Source: CAYPOY01 sp964412395 (GTDB lineage: Bacteria; Chloroflexota; Anaerolineae; B4-G1). From it: a stretch of DNA of 10,568 nt. The notes under the pieces were generated by a model. That model worked only from the letters and a program-made list of their open reading frames with translations, made no database searches and was not told the DNA's origin. The position numbers and the translations under genes were made by a program. This document shows, in pieces, positions 1 through 7,707 of the stretch (positions are counted from its first letter, which is position 1; each line of letters begins with the position of its first letter). The stretch covers positions 1 to 10,568 of the forward strand of contig CAYPOY010000169.1 of NCBI GenBank assembly GCA_964412395.1, in the 5' to 3' direction.

Positions 1-66
1 CACCTTGTTTAGCACAAGTCAAAACCCTTTTGGTTCTGGCTTGTCCAGGTTAGGAATATCCAGTAC

Positions 67-74
67 AGGAGGTG
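67..74 (+). promoter_or_regulatory. Shine-Dalgarno site that fixes the start of the HEPN gene
   Basis: AGGAGGTG lies 6 bases before the ATG at 81. An in-frame GTG at 72 is inside this site, so it is an unlikely start and ATG 81 is preferred. In positions 1-66 I see no gene and no convincing -35/-10 pair. Confidence 0.75.
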
Positions 75-80
75 CGGAGC

Positions 81-1001
81 ATGGACTGGTCTCAGGATAG
101 CCTGTGGAATAAGGCGAAGCTTTATGCCGAGCGTGCATTTTCTGAACGAAGAACAAGTTCCTTGTTCCCTTTATTGGCAACGATTGCACTAGAGTTCTTA
201 GGACGGGCAACCTTAGCCAAGGTTAACCCAGTGTTACTGGCAGATCCGCGAGGTGATGACCACATCCTTTACGCATGCGGATACGGAAGCGGCAAAATGC
301 CCAAGTCGGTTTCAGCAACTACCGTATTCCGAAGGTGCCAGTCTATTATTCCAGATTTCACACAGGCGGACCTCAAATCTGTTATGATACTTATGGACAA
401 GAGAAATGCGGAGCTTCATAGTGGCGAGCTACCGTATGAGGATTTCCCGACTCAATTGTGGCTTACGAACTACTTTCGAGTTTGCAGACTGCTACTTGAC
501 TTCCTGGGATTTTCTCTGGAGGAGCTTTTTGGAGAGGAGGATGGGAGAACTGCATATCAAATGATTGAGGCAGCCGCTGAGAATAGGAAAGCTAAGGTCC
601 TGAAACGGATAGCCGCTCACAGAACCATTTTCGGAGACTGGAGTGCAGAAGAACAACAGGAGAAGAGAGAGACAGGGAAGATGAGATTAGTACCTGTGGG
701 GCATCCGAGTAAAGAGGTGTCTTGCCCATCTTGCGGGTCTCGCTGTAGGATAACTGGGGAAGAAGTTCGGGCTATTGACAGATTGGAGGATGATGAACTT
801 GTTAGGGAAATCATAGTCCTCCCCACATACCTACATTGCCTTGTATGTAACCTGGAGCTCAGGGGATATGAAGCCTTACAGATAGCGGAACTTGGCGGAC
901 AATTTACTGTTGAGAAACCTATAGAGCTCGCTGAATACTACTTTGACTACGACGACTACGACCCTGCTGATCGGTACGATGCTGATGAGGGTGATTTCTA
1001 G
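81..1001 (+). CDS. HEPN-like domain protein with C-terminal zinc ribbon
   Basis: This 306-residue soluble protein starts at ATG 81, placed by a strong ribosome-binding site. Residues ~1-150 are mostly helical and contain RNAELH at 108-113, an R-x4-H motif in its usual RN...H form, followed by SGELPYE. That is the signature of HEPN domains, many of which are metal-independent RNases in toxin-antitoxin, abortive-infection and CRISPR-linked proteins. Residues 215-256 hold CPSCGSRC and CLVC (C215, C218, C253, C256), a probable zinc ribbon that may bind nucleic acid or a partner. The last ~20 residues are rich in Asp and Tyr. The gene is more AT-rich than its neighbours and uses AGA/AGG arginine codons, which suggests recent transfer. 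It lies 67 bases upstream of a STAND NTPase and is probably co-transcribed with it. RNase activity is inferred; a non-catalytic HEPN/DUF4145-like role is possible. Confidence 0.65.
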   Translation: MDWSQDSLWNKAKLYAERAFSERRTSSLFPLLATIALEFLGRATLAKVNPVLLADPRGDDHILYACGYGSGKMPKSVSATTVFRRCQSIIPDFTQADLKSVMILMDKRNAELHSGELPYEDFPTQLWLTNYFRVCRLLLDFLGFSLEELFGEEDGRTAYQMIEAAAENRKAKVLKRIAAHRTIFGDWSAEEQQEKRETGKMRLVPVGHPSKEVSCPSCGSRCRITGEEVRAIDRLEDDELVREIIVLPTYLHCLVCNLELRGYEALQIAELGGQFTVEKPIELAEYYFDYDDYDPADRYDADEGDF

Positions 1002-1034
1002 GTCAGAACAATAGCGCATTTCGAAGAGAGCGGC

Positions 1035-1063
1035 TTGACAGACTCTCAGGCAGCGGCTAAATC
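1035..1063 (+). promoter_or_regulatory. Possible sigma70-type promoter before the STAND gene
   Basis: A perfect TTGACA (1035-1040) is followed after 17 bases by TAAATC (1058-1063), a poor -10 box with 3 of 6 matches. If used, transcription would start near 1069-1071. That would make the GTG at 1069 leaderless, or favour the ATG at 1111. The weak -10 keeps confidence low. Confidence 0.25.
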
Positions 1064-1068
1064 ACTGC

Positions 1069-3558
1069 GTGGAATCCGAGAAACTACGCAATAAAGCAAT
1101 AGATGAGGTTATGAAACAAAAACGATGGCTCATTCTGATCCTGGTTAGCAGTGTGTTGGTTCTCTTAGCCATAACAGCCCGCTGGTGGCTGTCATTGCTG
1201 CTGACCTTTGTCGGTGCCAACAGTGACTTGATCCAGGGCCTTGCCGATCTGGTGCAGTTGGTACTCTGGGGTAGTTTCGCACTGATTTGGCTAGTAGGAT
1301 TGTGGCGGAGGCAAAGAAGCGCACAATCTGAACGCCCCGGTGTACAGTACCGGGCGACGGCAAAAGGACCGGGAGCTGTTGCCCAAGGTGAAAGCATTGC
1401 CGTAGGAAAGAGTAGTCAGGCTGTAGTGGACAGCATTGTAGAAGGCAACATGTTCGGCCCAATGAGCACCGCGCAAGGTGATATCATCATCTACCCCCCA
1501 TTCCCGAGACGGCCGCCTCCCTCCGCTCTGCCGTCCGATCTGGTTGCCTTCAACCTCCCACCTGATCCACAAACGTTCACCGGACGGCTTGACCTCCTGA
1601 ACCAACTCGATGAGCTTCTCCAGCCAGGCGGCGCGACCCCAGCGAGCATCGTAGGGCTCAAGGGGATGCCCGGCGTGGGCAAGTCGATGTTGGCGATACA
1701 CGCTGCGCATCAGTGGCGCAATCGCTTCCCTGACGGCATCGTCCGATTCGACCTGCGAAGGGCGAATGATGCCTGCGATGCCCTGCGTCACATCGCCTAT
1801 CTCTACGATCACTGGGAGCAGGCCGATCAGGCTGGTGACGATCCGCAGGCGTTGACCGGGCTGGTGTGCACCATCATGCGAGGTAAACGCGCTTTACTGA
1901 TCTTCGACAATGCCGAGGTTCTGTCCGCCGATGAACTTGATTGCCTCCTCATTGGCGTACCAGGACCGGTGACGGTGATCACCAGCCGTGTCGCCTTCCC
2001 TGCCTTGGAGCGGATGGCCCGGCTGTTGCAGGTGGACGAAATGAATCAGGAGGAAGCGCTGACTCTGCTAAGTCGGTTGGTGGGACGAGATAAGGTAGAT
2101 TCCGAACCGAGGGCATACTGCGGACTGGCCGAGCGGCTAGGTTACCTCCCGCTGGCCCTCGACATCGCTGGACAACGTATGCGTGACCTGGAGTGGGGGC
2201 CGACCGAGATACTGCGACGGTTGGAGGAAGCAGCTGATCGATCTACCTTCCTGGCCCTGCCCATCGTCGGGAAGCCGGAGGATAGCGTTGCCTTAACCTT
2301 CGCCTTGAGCTATCAAGCATTGGACGAGGCCGACCAGGAACTCTTCCGCTCCCTGAGCCCCTTTGTGCCGGCAGGCTTGACCCCCCAAGCGGTGGATGTC
2401 GTACTAGATAGGAAGGATGAAGCTACGGTAGAGGCAGCACTGGAGCGGCTGGAGGCGCTTTCGCTGGTGCGTCAGGCGGAGGTTAAGGGTCGGTATGACC
2501 TACACCCGCTACTGCGGGACTACGCTTTGGCTTTGGCGAAACAAGCCGGGGAACGAGAACAGTGGGCTGATCGGTATGCTCCCCACTTCTTTTTCCTGGC
2601 TGAGCGTTGCCAGCAACAGCTGAGTAACCCGGAAACTGCACTCCAGGCGGTGCAGATGGCCACCGTAGAACGTGCCAATTTCTTGGCAGCGCAAGAGACA
2701 CTGGCAGCACAAGAGACAAGCTTAGTGAGCGGGGCGTGGGACCCGGTACAGGGGAAGTGGCGCGCGGTACCGGGGTTGGGGCACGCAGTGCGTCTGGCCT
2801 ACTCTTTGGATTCCCTCTTCAGGCACAGTGGTCACTGGACTGATCGACGTCGGGCGCTGGAGACAGGGATTCAAGCAACGCGGAAAGGTGAATACGGGGA
2901 GCTTCGGTTGGACGAGGCATATTTGACTTACAATCTGGCGGGTCTGGAGCTTGACCAAGGGAACTACTCCGAGGCTAGCCGCCTCCACCAAGAGGCCACC
3001 GAGATGCTTACGCAACTAGGCATACAACAAAAGCACCCCAATGCGATCTACCAACTGGGGATTCTGGAACAGCTTCAGGGAAATTATGACGAGGCCCGCC
3101 GTCTCTATCAGGAGTCCCTTGTCATCAAGCGGGAAGGCGGAGATCTCGCTGGCGTTGCCGAGGTACTCCATCAACTGGGGACGCTGGAGCAGACTCAGAG
3201 GAACTACACCGAGGCCCACCGCTTCTATAAAGAGTCCCTTGCCATCAAGCGGAAACTTGGCGACCGCATTGGTGCTGCGTATACGCTTGGTCAGTTGGGA
3301 ATCCTGGCCTACAGGCAAGGCGATCTCGGTAAAGCACGACAGTTGTTACAACAAGTACGCGATGTTTCAGAGCAAATGGGAGATCGCAAGAGTCTCACGT
3401 ACACACTGTATCACCTGGCGCTGTTGGATGAGGACGAGGGGAACTTCTCCGGCGCGCTGGAACTCATCCGTCAAGCTGAGGCCATCTTCACCGAGTTGTC
3501 CATCCCCCACGTTGCCAAGGCTCGCCACGTTCGGGAACGACTGGAGAGGAAACTATGA
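1069..3558 (+). CDS. Membrane-anchored STAND NTPase (NB-ARC) with TPR sensor
   Basis: An 829-residue bacterial NLR-like protein. Two hydrophobic segments (~20-48 and ~61-79) end in RRQR, predicting a cytosolic C-terminal bulk. A Gly/Ala/Ser linker (~92-140) contains GAVAQGESIAVG-type repeats. The NTPase has Walker A GMPGVGKS (199-206), Walker B LLIFDN (D280), a TSR sensor (305-307) and GYLPLAL (358-364). A winged-helix-like region ends in LHPLLRDYA (478-486), at the place of the MHD motif. Five 40-residue TPR units cover ~617-816. In this family, ligand binding to the repeats drives nucleotide-dependent oligomerisation, which activates the N-terminal effector. Here the effector would be the membrane segment, perhaps acting on membrane integrity (inference). 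The start is uncertain: GTG 1069 has no good ribosome-binding site, and ATG 1111 has GAGG only 2 bases away. The stop overlaps the next ATG. A transcriptional or signalling role instead of antiphage defence cannot be excluded. Confidence 0.85.
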   Translation: MESEKLRNKAIDEVMKQKRWLILILVSSVLVLLAITARWWLSLLLTFVGANSDLIQGLADLVQLVLWGSFALIWLVGLWRRQRSAQSERPGVQYRATAKGPGAVAQGESIAVGKSSQAVVDSIVEGNMFGPMSTAQGDIIIYPPFPRRPPPSALPSDLVAFNLPPDPQTFTGRLDLLNQLDELLQPGGATPASIVGLKGMPGVGKSMLAIHAAHQWRNRFPDGIVRFDLRRANDACDALRHIAYLYDHWEQADQAGDDPQALTGLVCTIMRGKRALLIFDNAEVLSADELDCLLIGVPGPVTVITSRVAFPALERMARLLQVDEMNQEEALTLLSRLVGRDKVDSEPRAYCGLAERLGYLPLALDIAGQRMRDLEWGPTEILRRLEEAADRSTFLALPIVGKPEDSVALTFALSYQALDEADQELFRSLSPFVPAGLTPQAVDVVLDRKDEATVEAALERLEALSLVRQAEVKGRYDLHPLLRDYALALAKQAGEREQWADRYAPHFFFLAERCQQQLSNPETALQAVQMATVERANFLAAQETLAAQETSLVSGAWDPVQGKWRAVPGLGHAVRLAYSLDSLFRHSGHWTDRRRALETGIQATRKGEYGELRLDEAYLTYNLAGLELDQGNYSEASRLHQEATEMLTQLGIQQKHPNAIYQLGILEQLQGNYDEARRLYQESLVIKREGGDLAGVAEVLHQLGTLEQTQRNYTEAHRFYKESLAIKRKLGDRIGAAYTLGQLGILAYRQGDLGKARQLLQQVRDVSEQMGDRKSLTYTLYHLALLDEDEGNFSGALELIRQAEAIFTELSIPHVAKARHVRERLERKL
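2917..3516 (+). repeat. Five tandem 120-bp units encoding TPRs
   Basis: The codons for the N/Q/H-L-A/G core recur at 2932, 3052, 3172, 3292 and 3412, an exact 120-base period. Units two and three are closest at DNA level; both carry CAACTGGGG and GAGTCCCTTG with CATCAAGCGG. Each unit encodes one helix-turn-helix of the kinesin-light-chain/TPR_12 type, with a GNY/GNF/GDL turn and an A-x3-Y/L-x2-A/S second helix. Confidence 0.8.
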
Positions 3559-3753
3559 GCGACCAACTGGATAGTCGCACAAAGGCGAGCTTGACACGAG
3601 CTCGATCTGGCTGCCTACCGCGACCACTTGCTAGAGACGCTGGCCCCGGCGACGGTGAGTGGGCACCTGTCTACAATTCGAGCTCGATACCGAGCGATTA
3701 TCCAGGATAACACCAGTTTAGAGCCTGGCGTCAGGGGGATAAATAGCTTATGA
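3555..3753 (+). pseudogene. Broken N-terminus of a tyrosine recombinase/integrase
   Basis: An ATG at 3555 overlaps the STAND stop codon (ATGA). It opens a frame reading MSDQLDSRTKASLTRA and then out-of-context residues to a TAA at 3708-3710 (51 codons). In the +1 frame, from 3598, the sequence instead reads LDLAAYRDHLLETLAP followed by ATVSGHLSTIRARYRAIIQDN. This looks like the SAM-like core-binding domain at the start of tyrosine recombinases. Joining the frames needs one shift at about 3597-3602, either a 1-base insertion or a 2-base deletion. The similarity fades near 3715 and the frame stops at 3751-3753, so the catalytic domain with its R...H-x-x-R...Y residues is absent. The overlap suggests that an intact recombinase was once translationally coupled to the STAND gene. 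Identification is by eye from the fold pattern only. Confidence 0.5.
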
Positions 3754-3881
3754 CTAAGTGTAGTAACGGGTACAAGCAACTCTCCGATGATTGCCTGAGA
3801 GGAGTGGGGTGCGACGAGAACCGCACACCACTGAGCTCAGGTCGGCATACGCAATAAACAGCCACCGATTATTTGCTCAGA

Positions 3882-3963
3882 GGGGATCGCCAGATCCCCG
3901 TCTGAAGCGCCGATTTTGCTATTCGGTCTCTGGGCCGGCATAAGGCCGGGATCTGACGATCCC
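3882..3963. repeat. Nested inverted repeats with palindromic arms
   Basis: The left arm is GGGGATC-GCCA-GATCCCC (3882-3899). The right arm is GGGATC-TGAC-GATCCC (3948-3963). The reverse complement of the right arm, GGGATCGTCAGATCCC, matches the left arm with one mismatch over 16 bases, so the two hairpins are also inverted copies of each other. Between them sits CCGGC-ATAAG-GCCGG (3935-3949). The arrangement could fold as one cruciform or as separate hairpins. No T-tract follows, so this is not a standard terminator. Confidence 0.6.
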
Positions 3964-4008
3964 TGGTGAGCACACACTGGCGAGCACACACTAGATCCGG
4001 CGGCCCCT

Positions 4009-4030
4009 GGCGTGGACTGTGGTCCACGCC
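4009..4030. repeat. Perfect 9-bp hairpin upstream of the PLD-SNF2 gene
   Basis: GGCGTGGAC and GTCCACGCC pair fully around a TGTG loop. The hairpin lies 66 bases before the ATG at 4096. It could act in the 5' leader RNA or as an operator for a dimeric regulator. A GTG at 4012 that would extend the downstream frame lies inside the stem, which argues against that longer start. Confidence 0.6.
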
Positions 4031-4095
4031 GAGCGGGAGAGAAGCTATTTTCGGAGCAGACCCAAAGCAGTCCACCAAGAGAGAGGGTGAGCACC

Positions 4096-7000
4096 ATGAC
4101 AACGACAACATCGCAAAACACCACGAGCCTGCGGACGGTCGAGTGGAAGCGATTTGTGCGAGCACCCGACGCCCAGTTGCTCGATGAACTGTACATACCC
4201 GCCTTGAGCCGGGCCGTGCACTACGACCGCTGCTGTGCTTATTTCTCCAGTCACGTGCTCGCCGTCGCGGCGCGGGGGTTCGGTGGCTTCATTCAAAACC
4301 TGCTGACCTACGGTGATGACCTGCCCAGGCCCGCCGCCCGGCTGCTGGTGAACGAGCAGTTAGATCAACAAGACCTGGACGCCTTGCTGACCACCGGTGA
4401 CCAGAGCCAACTCATTCGCAAACTCCTCAAACAGTTCAAAACACCCCAGAACGCCCTCGAAGAGAACCGGCTGCAAATGCTCTCTTGGCTCGTCGCCAGC
4501 GGGTGGTTGGAAGTGCGTGTGGGGGTGATGGCGCACACGCGTGGGATCGCGCACGCCAAGTACGGCATCGTCACCGACCTGCATGGCGACGCCATCGCCT
4601 TTATGGGCAGCGACAATGAGACCGGCTACGCACTGGTGGAAAACTACGAGGAACTGGAGATTCGCCCGTCGTGGCAGGACCCCGACTTTGTGGCGAACTA
4701 CCGCCAGCGCTTCGAGGCCCTGTGGGAAAACCGAGACGAGTACGTGCGAACCTTCTCCCTACCCGACGCGGTGCGTGCAGAGATCATCAAATTCGCCCCA
4801 CAAGAGCCACCCAGCGAGCTGAAGCAGGACACTCCGGCCTTGGCCACTGCTATGCTATGGCACTTCATCGGCGCTGCACCCTACTTGCCGGGTGGCGAAT
4901 ACGCCTGCGATGCGACGGCGATGGTAGACCTCTGGCCCCACCAGCGCAGCGTCGTGGACGACACAGCCCGAGCCTTCCCCGCCGGCCGGCTGCTGTGCGA
5001 CGAAGTGGGCATGGGCAAGACGATTGAGGCCGTACAAATCTTGCGGCGGCTGCTCAGCGGACGGGGCGTCCAACGCGCTCTGCTCCTGGTGCCTGCCGGG
5101 TTGCTCCGACAGTGGCAGGAAGAACTGCGCGAGAAAGGCGGCCTGCTCGTGCCGCGCTGGGAGGGTGGCTACCTCTGTCAGCCCAACGGCAAACGGGAGC
5201 GAATGGAGCCTGCAGAGGCGCTAACGGAGAACGATGTGCTGCTGCTCAGCCGGGAATGGGCGCGACTGTCCAGCAACCGTGAGTTGGTGTTGAGCGTGCC
5301 GGTTTGGGACCTGGTGCTGTTGGACGAAGCCCATGCCGCCCGGCGCAGTGCCCAGGAAGAGCGCGAGTTTAACTTGGCCAACCTGCTGCTCCGACTGCTG
5401 CGCGAACTCCAGTTGCGCAGACGGGCACGCTCCATCTTGTTGCTGAGCGCCACCCCGATGCAGACTCAACCCTGGGAACCGTGGGACCTGCTAGGCGTAC
5501 TGGGCATCGGCGGGCGCTGGATGGTCGAGTTCGATGATGTAAGGACATACTACCAGGGCATCCAGGCTCTATCCCACGGTCCCTTGGACCTACAACACGC
5601 AAACGCTATCGAAAGCCTGGTGGCCAGCGATACCGAATTTCCACCCCCACCCAACGGTCCCTCGCCATACGGAGCAACGGCACTGGCGGAGAAGCTGGCG
5701 TTTGCGTTCGGCGACGAACAAAAACGGTATGCGCAATGGCTACGTCGGGGCGCGCCCCTGGGTCGGCGCATGCACCGCAACACACGCGACACGCTGCGGC
5801 AGTACTACGCCCAGGGATTGCTGACGCTTCCGCCGCCGCAACGCCAGGTACAGGACGAGGTGTTCGATTACCAGGAGCAGGCCGAACGGGACTGTTACGA
5901 GGCCATCAAGGACTACATTGACGAGCGGTACGACCAACTGGAACAGGAGAAGGCAGGCAAGGGCTTTGTGATGACGGTCTACCGGAGACGGGCCGCCAGT
6001 TCACCGCTGGCTCTGCGCCTCAGTCTGAACCGGCGTTTGGAGAAACTCGAGCGTGTCATCCGCCGCCAATATCTGGACCCCTGGTTGAGTCCAGACGAGG
6101 AGCAGATTGACGCCCGCGACCTGAGCGACGCGGACATTGACGAACGGATTGACCCCGCCCTGCCGAGCGACCCCAAGGCCGCCGAGGCAGAAAAGCGGCA
6201 GATTGAATCGCTGCTGGCTCGACTGGACGCGCTCGGTGCGACCGATAGCAAGCTGGCCCAATTCTGGTCCGTTCTGGAGGATGTCACGGCGGACGGGCGT
6301 TCCGTTTTGGTCTTTACCGAATACACCGACACGATGAAGTACCTGCGCGATCAGTTGCGCCCGACCTATGGAGCGACGTTAGGCTGCTACAGTGGCGCTG
6401 GCGGACGGGTTTGGGACGGGAAAACGTGGGCCTCGGTATCCAAAGCAGAGATCACGGAACGATTGACCAGCGGCGATTTGAAAATCCTGGTGTGCACCGA
6501 CGCGGCGAGCGAGGGGCTGAACCTGCAAGCAGCCAGCGCCCTGGTCAACTACGACCTCCCATGGAATCCCAGCAAGGTCGAGCAGCGCATCGGGCGCATT
6601 GACCGCATCGGGCAGCAGCAGCCCGTGCTCCCCATCCGCAACCTGTTCCTGGACAACAGCGTGGATGTGCGCGTCTACGAGGTGTTGCGGGAGCGGTGTG
6701 GGCTATTTACGCACTTCGTCGGACGGATGCAGCCGGTGCTGGCCCTGGCGCGGGACGCGCTGCGGCGCAACCTGCGCTGGCACCAGACGGACGCCTTTCT
6801 GGAGGCGCTGAACAAGGCCGTCGAACAGGTGCAGGCCGACGAGGCCGTCGCCAGCACCTTTGTCCAATCAGACGCCAAAGTGCTGCCAGTCGTCTCACCG
6901 CCAGTCACCCGCCAGGACATCGAAACCGCCCTCACCTGGCTGGAGGACATGGGTGGGAGAGTCAAAGCGAAACGCGCGAAGAGACAGGGACAACGGGCCT

Positions 7001-7707
7001 GGCGACTGCACGGGCTGCGTGGGCTAGGCAGAGTCGTCGTGACAACGGACCAGGAGACCCTGGAGCGCGATCCAACCGCCCTGCCGATGACCCTTGGCGC
7101 GGAAGTGCTGGAGCAGTTGGTAGAACGGCTGCCCCTGCCGAGCCACGTGCCGTTGGTGCTGAAGGCCCATGCCTCAGGGCCATATCGTTGCTCTGAGGCG
7201 CGCTGGGTGCATCCGGACAGCGTGGTCACCATCGAGTCAGCGAGGCAGTTGGTGGAGTTGGTCGAGGCGTGGGACGGTAAACAGCCGCCACCCGATTTGC
7301 GGCTGCAGGCCCAGGACGAGGCCCGCGCCGCAGCACGGCAGCGAGTCGAAGCTATGAAACAGGTGGCCCAGGCGAAAGAGGAAGCCAGCCTGCGCCGTCA
7401 ACTGGAGGCGGCCCGGCGTCGCTTGATGCGGGAAGTAGGCCGCACACTGCGCTGCCTGGGCGACGGCGACTTGAACGAACTCCTCCGCAAGCAAGTGCAG
7501 CGCGAATCCCGCCCCAGCGGTCGCTACCACCGCGCCCTGAAGCTGTTAGGGGGCTATCCAACCTGGCACTCGGAAGACGTCGCCGATGTCGAGGCTTTTG
7601 CGAGGCGCGCTTCACAAAAGGAACGCAAGGCCCGTGTAGCCGGAAGCGAGGTAGACGCGGCCATCAACGACCCACGTTGGAAGGCGCGAGAGGCCTTGAA
7701 GGAATAG
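4096..7707 (+). CDS. PLD-like nuclease fused to a SNF2/RapA-type helicase
   Basis: A 1203-residue protein starting at ATG 4096, after GAGAGGGTGAG (4081-4091). Residues ~20-220 form a phospholipase-D-like domain with HAK (H153, K155) and GSDNE (171-175). The usual HKD aspartate position holds Thr160, with Asp161 next to it. The helicase core follows: motif I DEVGMGKT (302-309), II DEAH (410-413), III SAT (451-453), IV VFTEYTD (739-745), V TDAASEGLNLQ (801-811) and VI QRIGRIDRIGQ (830-840). These are typical of SNF2/HepA-like translocases. A charged coiled coil lies at ~1074-1120. The protein probably translocates on duplex nucleic acid using ATP and may cut it. DISARM systems encode PLD (DrmC) and SNF2 (DrmD) proteins separately; no methylase or DrmA/DrmB is seen here. 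A repair or RNA-polymerase-recycling role is the alternative. Domain identity is firm; the defence role is inferred. Confidence 0.85.
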   Translation: MTTTTSQNTTSLRTVEWKRFVRAPDAQLLDELYIPALSRAVHYDRCCAYFSSHVLAVAARGFGGFIQNLLTYGDDLPRPAARLLVNEQLDQQDLDALLTTGDQSQLIRKLLKQFKTPQNALEENRLQMLSWLVASGWLEVRVGVMAHTRGIAHAKYGIVTDLHGDAIAFMGSDNETGYALVENYEELEIRPSWQDPDFVANYRQRFEALWENRDEYVRTFSLPDAVRAEIIKFAPQEPPSELKQDTPALATAMLWHFIGAAPYLPGGEYACDATAMVDLWPHQRSVVDDTARAFPAGRLLCDEVGMGKTIEAVQILRRLLSGRGVQRALLLVPAGLLRQWQEELREKGGLLVPRWEGGYLCQPNGKRERMEPAEALTENDVLLLSREWARLSSNRELVLSVPVWDLVLLDEAHAARRSAQEEREFNLANLLLRLLRELQLRRRARSILLLSATPMQTQPWEPWDLLGVLGIGGRWMVEFDDVRTYYQGIQALSHGPLDLQHANAIESLVASDTEFPPPPNGPSPYGATALAEKLAFAFGDEQKRYAQWLRRGAPLGRRMHRNTRDTLRQYYAQGLLTLPPPQRQVQDEVFDYQEQAERDCYEAIKDYIDERYDQLEQEKAGKGFVMTVYRRRAASSPLALRLSLNRRLEKLERVIRRQYLDPWLSPDEEQIDARDLSDADIDERIDPALPSDPKAAEAEKRQIESLLARLDALGATDSKLAQFWSVLEDVTADGRSVLVFTEYTDTMKYLRDQLRPTYGATLGCYSGAGGRVWDGKTWASVSKAEITERLTSGDLKILVCTDAASEGLNLQAASALVNYDLPWNPSKVEQRIGRIDRIGQQQPVLPIRNLFLDNSVDVRVYEVLRERCGLFTHFVGRMQPVLALARDALRRNLRWHQTDAFLEALNKAVEQVQADEAVASTFVQSDAKVLPVVSPPVTRQDIETALTWLEDMGGRVKAKRAKRQGQRAWRLHGLRGLGRVVVTTDQETLERDPTALPMTLGAEVLEQLVERLPLPSHVPLVLKAHASGPYRCSEARWVHPDSVVTIESARQLVELVEAWDGKQPPPDLRLQAQDEARAAARQRVEAMKQVAQAKEEASLRRQLEAARRRLMREVGRTLRCLGDGDLNELLRKQVQRESRPSGRYHRALKLLGGYPTWHSEDVADVEAFARRASQKERKARVAGSEVDAAINDPRWKAREALKE

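Larger units (their letters stand above)
3754..4095. other. Non-coding gap with palindromes
   Basis: I see no convincing gene on either strand here; the longer minus-strand frames have no family resemblance. The gap contains the palindrome cluster at 3882-3963, a short direct repeat of GAGCACACACT (3968-3978 and 3982-3992), the hairpin at 4009-4030, and the purine-rich leader GAGAGGGTGAGC just before the next start. I could not place a clear promoter. Confidence 0.5.

Noticed and set aside
4012..4095. Extended N-terminus of the PLD-SNF2 protein from GTG 4012
   Set aside because: That start lies inside a perfect hairpin with no ribosome-binding site. ATG 4096 follows a purine-rich site and gives a better N-terminus.
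3837..4196. Minus-strand open frames of about 100-119 codons
   Set aside because: They overlap palindromes and the start of the PLD-SNF2 gene, have no recognisable domain and are Ser/Arg/Pro-rich as expected of shadow frames.
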